From: Cladobotryum mycophilum
Lineage: Eukaryota; Ascomycota; Sordariomycetes; Hypocreales; Hypocreaceae
Direction: 5' to 3'
NCBI GenBank assembly: GCA_036429605.1
Contig: JAVFKD010000015.1
Coordinates: forward strand, 3,309,421-3,373,420
DNA: 64,000 nt
Shown: piece by piece, positions 58,473-64,000 of the stretch
Position numbering within the stretch: the first letter of the stretch is position 1
Layout of the letters: every line of letters begins with the position of its first letter
Position numbers and translations under genes: made by a program
The notes under the pieces: model-generated
Told to the model about the DNA's origin: nothing
Database searches by the model: none
What the model saw: the letters and a program-made list of their open reading frames with translations, nothing else

Positions 58473-60161
58473 ATGGCTCTAGCCATCCTCTATTTTTACG
58501 CGGGGTTGACCGCATTGGTGGCGTATTATGTCTTGCCCTACCTAACCTCCTGGAGACGACGACGTATCCCAGGGCCTTTTCCAGCTGCCCTTACGAATTT
58601 CTGGTTATTCTATCAGAGTCGTCGCGGGCGGCGATATCTAGCAGTCGAATCGGCGCATCAAAAATATGGCAAGTTTGTGCGACTTCAACCGAATCATGTA
58701 TCTATTGCGGATGTCGATGCTATCCAGGCCATTTATGGACATGGCAATGGCTTCGTGAAATCGTATGGCATTACCCCACCTTTCCTTTCTTGCTTCCTGT
58801 GTGTCCGGTCTCTCACAGAATATATGTTTGTGCAGAGAGTACTATGACGCCTTTGCCTCCACGGCTCACCGCAGTATCTTCAATACCCGTGACAGAGCTG
58901 AACATAGTCGGAAGCGTAGAGCCGTCGCGCATCTCTTCTCTGCCAGGTCCATAGGCCAATTCGAGCAGTATGTGTGTGCCAACATCGACACTCTTGTCGG
59001 CAAATGGAGTGAGATCTGTGAGCGGCATGGAACCGACGCCAAATCCAGTTATGCTTACTTCAATCCGCTGCCCTGGTTTAATTACCTTTCTTTTGACATT
59101 ATTGCTGATCTGGCGTTTGGCGCTCCGTTTGGTATGCTGTCCAGATCGGTGGATATGGCAGAGGCGCGCAAGACATATGATGATGCATCATCATCGGTTG
59201 TGCCGGCAATTGACGTGCTGAATCGTCAAGGCGAGGTGAACGCGACAATGGGATGCTACCCCCAACTCAAGACCTTTAGCAGATATATCCCAGATCCCTA
59301 CTTCCGTTATGGCGTCGAGGCCGTTGATAACATGACTGCAATCGCTATTGATCGGGTGAAGAGGCGCCTCGACCCCGACGTGGTGGCCAAGAACACTCGA
59401 GTGGACATGCTTGCCAAGCTGACGGATAACAAGGATGGAACCGAGGAAAAGTTGGGACGCGACGAACTCATCACTGAATCTCTGACTTTCCTCGTGGCTG
59501 GCAGCAATTCCAGCGCCATCACCCTGTTTACTCTGCTGTATTGGGTAACGACCACACCAGGCATAATGGAGCGGCTTCACAAAGACATCGATGCTGCGGT
59601 GCCTGCTGGGGTGTCTATTCCGTCGTTTGACATGGTCAAGACTGTTCCATAGTAAGTTCCATCTCTTTTTATGTTCAATCACGGTGTGAAGTGGTAAGGC
59701 TAACGGAGCGGGCGCTTCGCAGTCTTCAATGGGTCATCTGGGAAACCCTGCGCCTCCACAGCGCATTTGCCCTAGGCCTTCCTCGACAGGTTCCCACGGG
59801 CAGTGCGCCGGTTGAGATCTGCGGACGAATCTTTTATCCTGGAGACGTTCTTTCCGTGCCCACGTATACCCTCCACCACTCTAAGGAGATCTGGGGACTC
59901 GACGCGGAGGCGTTTGATCCAGATCGCTGGGACCCAGCGCGTCTCACAGCGAACCAGAAGACTGCCTTCCTACCATTCAGTACTGGCCCGAGGGCATGCA
60001 TCGGTCGCAACCTTGCTGAGATGGAACTGGATTGTATTGTCGCAGCGGTTTTCAGAAACTTTGACTTTAGACTAGAGAAAGAAGAGCCCATGAGGTTTAA
60101 GGAGGGATTCGTGAGGAAGCCGTATGGTATTGTTATGGGAGTTAGGAAGAGGAGTATATAA
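58473..60161 (+). CDS. Cytochrome P450, CYP53 (benzoate 4-hydroxylase)-like
   Basis: Membrane-anchored monooxygenase at the ER: N-terminal TM (ALAILYFYAGLTALVAYYV), then RIPGPFPAALTNFW. Three exons: 58473-58762, 58836-59651 and 59723-60161, with introns 58763-58835 (GTATGG/CAG) and 59652-59722 (GTAAGT, GCTAAC, CAG). It has ETLRLHSA (ExxR), FDPDRWDP (PERF-type) and the heme box FSTGPRACIGR. Family words FNTRDRAEHSRKRRAV and RKPYGIVMG are those of fungal benzoate para-hydroxylases, which hydroxylate benzoate to 4-hydroxybenzoate. Next to a salicylate synthase, a salicylate-type substrate is plausible. The I-helix reads LVAGSNSSA, where AGxDTT is usual, so the proton-relay acid/alcohol pair is altered. 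Confidence 0.88.
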
Positions 60162-61443
60162 AGCGTGTTCGGGTCATGTGGGGTGAATAGGAGTGATAAT
60201 ATAGGGATTATAATATCGGATGAGCATCTGCTTAATAACACCTTGTAGACGTTTACGGATGAGTGATCATTGCAATATCGTATTCATAGATGTGATTTAA
60301 CACATGGGGGCTACCCTCCGATCTGTGTTCCGTGTTCCAAATACATGATCCATATTCCTTATGCTTAAGATCACTACAAACATGCACATCGCGACTGTGT
60401 AAACCAATAAGAACGAACCAATGGTTATAGTGATTCAATCGACATTTACGAGGTATATCACATGTCAACATTGATCTCTAGGGTAGTTAGTTGGGCGTTG
60501 GCTTGGAGACGAGGTAGAGGATCCTGAAAGCCATTCCATTACTAACACAAATCATTGATTAGAATTCATTTCAACCGACGATCTACGCTTTCGGCCATGG
60601 TGGAGCCAGTGCTGGTAACGATCATTGGTGACACATGGGATGCGGAAGCGAGATTGGCGAACCTTCTCTCGCTTCAGTCGCTTCCATCGCTTCCAAAGAC
60701 GTCTAGATATCCGAACTGCCATGGAATCAATCTCTTGATTAGAAAACATTTATTTCAATAGCATTTATTCCCAAAGCTATTGCCTATATAGCTAGTTTCA
60801 GCTTCCCGCACAGCTCCAACGCTATCGGACGTCCCTTGACATCAATGGCTAATCAGCCATTGCGTGCTCTCCGATTATTCAGGAGAAATAGGCGAAGGAA
60901 CCAATCATTGAAGTCGGTGTGCTTTGTAAGGCACGACGTGAATACTAATCAGACTTATTTTGATACGGTCGGTAGCGAAACCCGTGACGCTGTTTGCCTT
61001 TGCTTTCGGCTCCCTGCCGCGGCTGTGATCAGTAATCGAGATTAGACCCGTCCACCAGTTCGGCTCCGGACCGGCCCCGCCGTAACCATTCTTGGGTCGG
61101 TCGTGAACCTGCGTTGGGCTATTGTTGATGCAGTTGAGAAAAGGGTTTGGGGCCCAGCTAGCAAACTGTTATTAATGCAATCATGGATGTCGTTGATATA
61201 GGGCGTGAAATCCATTCCGTTGGGTCCGCGGGATAACAAATCTTTCTCAAGTGCCACAGACAGCAAGCCGCCGAGAGCAGGATATAACAACAATGCAGCC
61301 CCGGTTCATCAAGCAATTTGTTAAAAAGGGCCAAGGCAAAGAGGAATTCGTTTGAAGAGTGCTGGAAGATACTCAACTTGTACACCGCCGAAACTCTCGC
61401 GCCCTCCGTTTAACCCGCCAAGAAAAGGTCGTCGTGGGCAAAG
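60162..61443. other. Intergenic, about 1.3 kb
   Basis: Spacer between the P450 and the MFS gene. Paired open frames on both strands at 60552-60761 are shadows of one sequence and have no domain. I see no RNA gene or repeat. Confidence 0.5.
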
Positions 61444-63180
61444 ATGGTGGAAGTGTTGGCAGATGATTCTGCCACCATGGTGGAGAGAGAGGTCGAGGAT
61501 AGGAGGGGCTCGACTGCGGTGCCGTCGCAAAACGAACAAGCGAGTGATAGCAGCGATGCGGAAAAGGCGATGACACCAGACGATAACTTGCATTGGGATC
61601 ATGATCCCCGAAATCCATATAATTGGCCGGGCTGGAAGAAGGCGAGCATGGTCGTCATGATGTCTTGCATGGCCATCACAGCGTAAGTTCTTCTGCAAAC
61701 GTCTTCTAATTTCTACCTTTGCGTGCTATCGAAATGATATTTGGCAACGGTAGCGAGGCGAATAACTAACATTCTTGCTCCTCAGATCAATCGCGACATC
61801 CATCATGAGCTCCTCGAGAGGGCAACTTCAAGAAGAGTTCGGCGTCAGTAGGACCGTAGCTCTCCTCCCCTTGACATTTTACGTGCTTGCCCTCGGCTTT
61901 GGACCTGTCATTGGAGGCCCCCTTTCGGAAACCATCGGTCGGTATCCGATCTACTATGGATCCATGCCCCTCGGTGCACTCTTCACGCTCGGTGCTGGCT
62001 TCACACACAGCTTCGCCGCACTTTGCGTTCTTCGTTTCCTCGCAGGATTCTGCTGGGCGCCAGTTCTCAGCGTGGCCCCGGGTTCCATGGCGGAGACATT
62101 CATGCCTAAAAGTCGTGGCCCTATCAGTGCAGTCTTCATTCTGATGCCCTTTTTGGGACCTGGACTTGGGTAAGTCGGCCACACACTCCAAATGCAAATC
62201 ATCCGCAGACTGACAGTTGGTGAACAACAGACCCGTCATCGGATCCTTTGTCGTAACAATTAAAGGCTGGCGCTGGACGCAATGGACCTTGATCTTCTTC
62301 TCCATCCTCTGTATCCTGCTTATTCCACTCTCCGAAGAAACGTTCCACCCCATCATCAGGCGTCGCATTGCCAAGAAGCGTGGCGAAGAACTCCCCCATC
62401 ACCTCCTCTGAATGAAAGATTCAAGACGTTTGCCGTGGTTGCACTCATCCGACCGATTCACATGCTTTTTACGGAACCTATTGTGGCTTTCATTTGTTTA
62501 TATGTCGCTGTTGATTTTGGCACCCTCTTCAGCTTCTTTGCTGCTGTGCCTTATACATTCGGCACGGTATACCACTTTGATCTCGAAGAGTCCGGTCTAA
62601 TCTTCCTGTCAATCGTCATCGGTTGCTTCCTCGGTCTCGCCACGATAGTCGCCTGCGATGTGTTCCACTACCAGAAACAGATTCCCAAGTACCCTCCTCA
62701 CCGGGTCCCTCCAGAACACCGACTCTATCCGGCCATGATTGGCAGCATCGGTCTACCCATCGGGTTGTTCTGGTTCGCGTGGACCGCCAAGTCGAGCATC
62801 TCGTGGGCGAGTCCTGCGGCGGCAATTATACCATTTGCCTGGGGAAACCTATGTGTGTTTGTGAGCACGCTGCAATACTCAACGGATACCTACAGCGGCA
62901 ATGTCGTTGCGAGTGCATCTGCTGCGAATAGCTTGGCTCGGTATGGCTTTGCGGGTGTCTTCCCTCTCTTTACCATACAAAGTAAGTAAAACCCTCTTTC
63001 TTCCAATACTGAGAGACATATGGCTAACGCGATACAGTGTATGAGAAGCTGGGAATTGGCTGGGCGAGCAGCTTGCTTGGCTTTGTCGCCATTGTGCTAC
63101 TGCCAATCCCTTGGGTGCTGTTCAAATATGGACCTGCAATCAGAGCCAAGAGCAAGTATCCAACAAACAAGTTTGAGTAA
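61444..63180 (+). CDS. MFS transporter (drug:H+ antiporter type), with a frame break
   Basis: Probable efflux pump for the product of the adjacent cluster or for an aromatic acid. The N-terminus has WDHDPRNPYNWPGWKK, the usual pre-TM motif of fungal multidrug antiporters. TM words include VALLPLTFYVLALGFGPVIG, GGPLSETIGRYPIYY (loop motif A), VLRFLAGFCWAPVLSVAPGS and VVASASAANSLARYGFAG. Introns: 61683-61785, 62170-62230 and 62982-63037, all with clean splice sites. At a C5 run (62393-62397) the frame changes; one more C would give ELPPSPPLNERFKTF. As given, the protein would stop after HHLL, in the central loop. This could be a sequencing error or a real lesion. Confidence 0.82.
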
Positions 63181-64000
63181 AGAATGATTGGGCCATTTGA
63201 TCACATCGTACGAATAACTGCGCCTGCATCATGGGGTTCATGGTTCCGACGAGTAGACCTCGCCTTTCAGCTCACTCGCATACAGTTGTGCGAGTGTCTA
63301 AACTGCTGAACTAATGAGGGCGATAAAAATGTTCTACTGTGTCGATGTTATTCATCGCATGCGCACATTTTAAGAGTATTATAGCAGAGTATCTAACACT
63401 TGAAGTTAAATTAGATTAGTTTTTAAATAAGCAATAATTATAAATAGAATTCTCGTTTACCAAGATCCGCGCTGCCTATAGGGGATGCCTGTGTCGATGA
63501 ATCCCAGCAGGGCCACTTAGTGAACCATGCCCACCCTTGCCGAGGTTTAATTGGCATAGTTAAATATTCCATGACCTCGTGTTAGTTGGATGCTGTTAAA
63601 GCAACGTTCCTTAATTTGAAGTGGAGGCTTTTTGACCCAACACCTGTGAATTACTGGGTAGAAAAGGATCTCTCACCGTACGCTCACCAACAAATCCTGG
63701 CTCACCAGGGTCCCAGCAGGCAGCATATTTTATGTGTCACCGCAAAAAAAATTAGCATTACAGCAATATCGGCTTCCTTGTACTTGGAACACATCGACGC
63801 ATATGGAGTCAGACAAGAAAACTACCGAAAGAGTGGATAAAGCGGCCGAAACGTACAGTTCGGATAACAGTTCGTCTAACCAAGACTCTGCAGCCAAGCT
63901 GAATGTCCATCTGACCGCAATTCTTGGGAACCTCTACCTCCTCTTCATCAAACTCGCAGTAATTCTGAAGCCCGTCACTGTTTATCCTTGGCATAGGGTA
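63181..64000. other. 3' flank and end of window
   Basis: No supported gene. An AT-rich patch lies at 63360-63450. The frame at 63586-63840 (84 residues) has no domain and may be chance or part of a gene beyond the edge. Confidence 0.4.

Noticed and set aside
63586..63840. 84-residue open frame near the right edge
   Set aside because: No recognisable features; AT-rich surroundings make a chance frame likely.

Overview
The window reads as a filamentous ascomycete chromosome (Pezizomycotina). Genes carry short introns with GT-AG ends and CTAAC-type branch sites. Families seen include a Zn2Cys6 factor, MFS transporters, a CYP53-type P450, a NACHT-ankyrin protein and AcuF-like zinc fingers. A block of about 27 kb is full of transposons that carry the C-to-T / G-to-A signature of repeat-induced point mutation (RIP). 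I cannot name the species; Sordariomycetes is a guess.

Left gene block (1-18.1 kb). It starts with the 3' part of a GT34-like glycosyltransferase, then a Zn2Cys6 factor, then a subtilisin-type (S8) protease with an N-terminal fungal regulatory region. Next is a chimera of AcuF-like C2H2 fingers, ankyrin repeats and a Tup1-like WD40 propeller, followed by a short protein whose motif layout resembles fungal gasdermins. A small Cys-rich protein, a tRNase Z-like metallo-hydrolase and an MFS transporter complete the block. The protease and the gasdermin-like gene recall the protease/gasdermin pairs known from fungal heterokaryon incompatibility, with the chimera between them. This is the most interesting candidate system here, but the gasdermin call is inference.

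Transposon block (18.86-46.25 kb). Imperfect terminal inverted repeats of about 110 bp, each next to a TA, face each other 27.4 kb apart. Between them lie two Ty3/Gypsy copies (one strongly RIP-mutated, one less so), two non-LTR retrotransposons (one degenerate, one with both ORFs open), three solo LTRs with 5-bp target duplications, and a degenerate Fot1/pogo element. Both LINEs sit inside Gypsy LTRs with visible target duplications, so the order of insertion can be read. The lightly mutated LINE (28.08-33.91 kb) is probably among the youngest.

Right gene block (46.6-64 kb). It holds a NACHT-ankyrin NLR-like gene broken by one stop and one frame change, a small secreted double-psi-barrel protein, and then a salicylate synthase (MbtI/Irp9 type), a CYP53-type P450 and an MFS transporter. 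These last three look like a small metabolite or salicylate-handling cluster, with the synthase and the P450 divergently transcribed.

Several genes have frame breaks that one extra base in a short homopolymer would remove; three of them are C5 runs. This could be assembly error or real decay, so the break calls are provisional.
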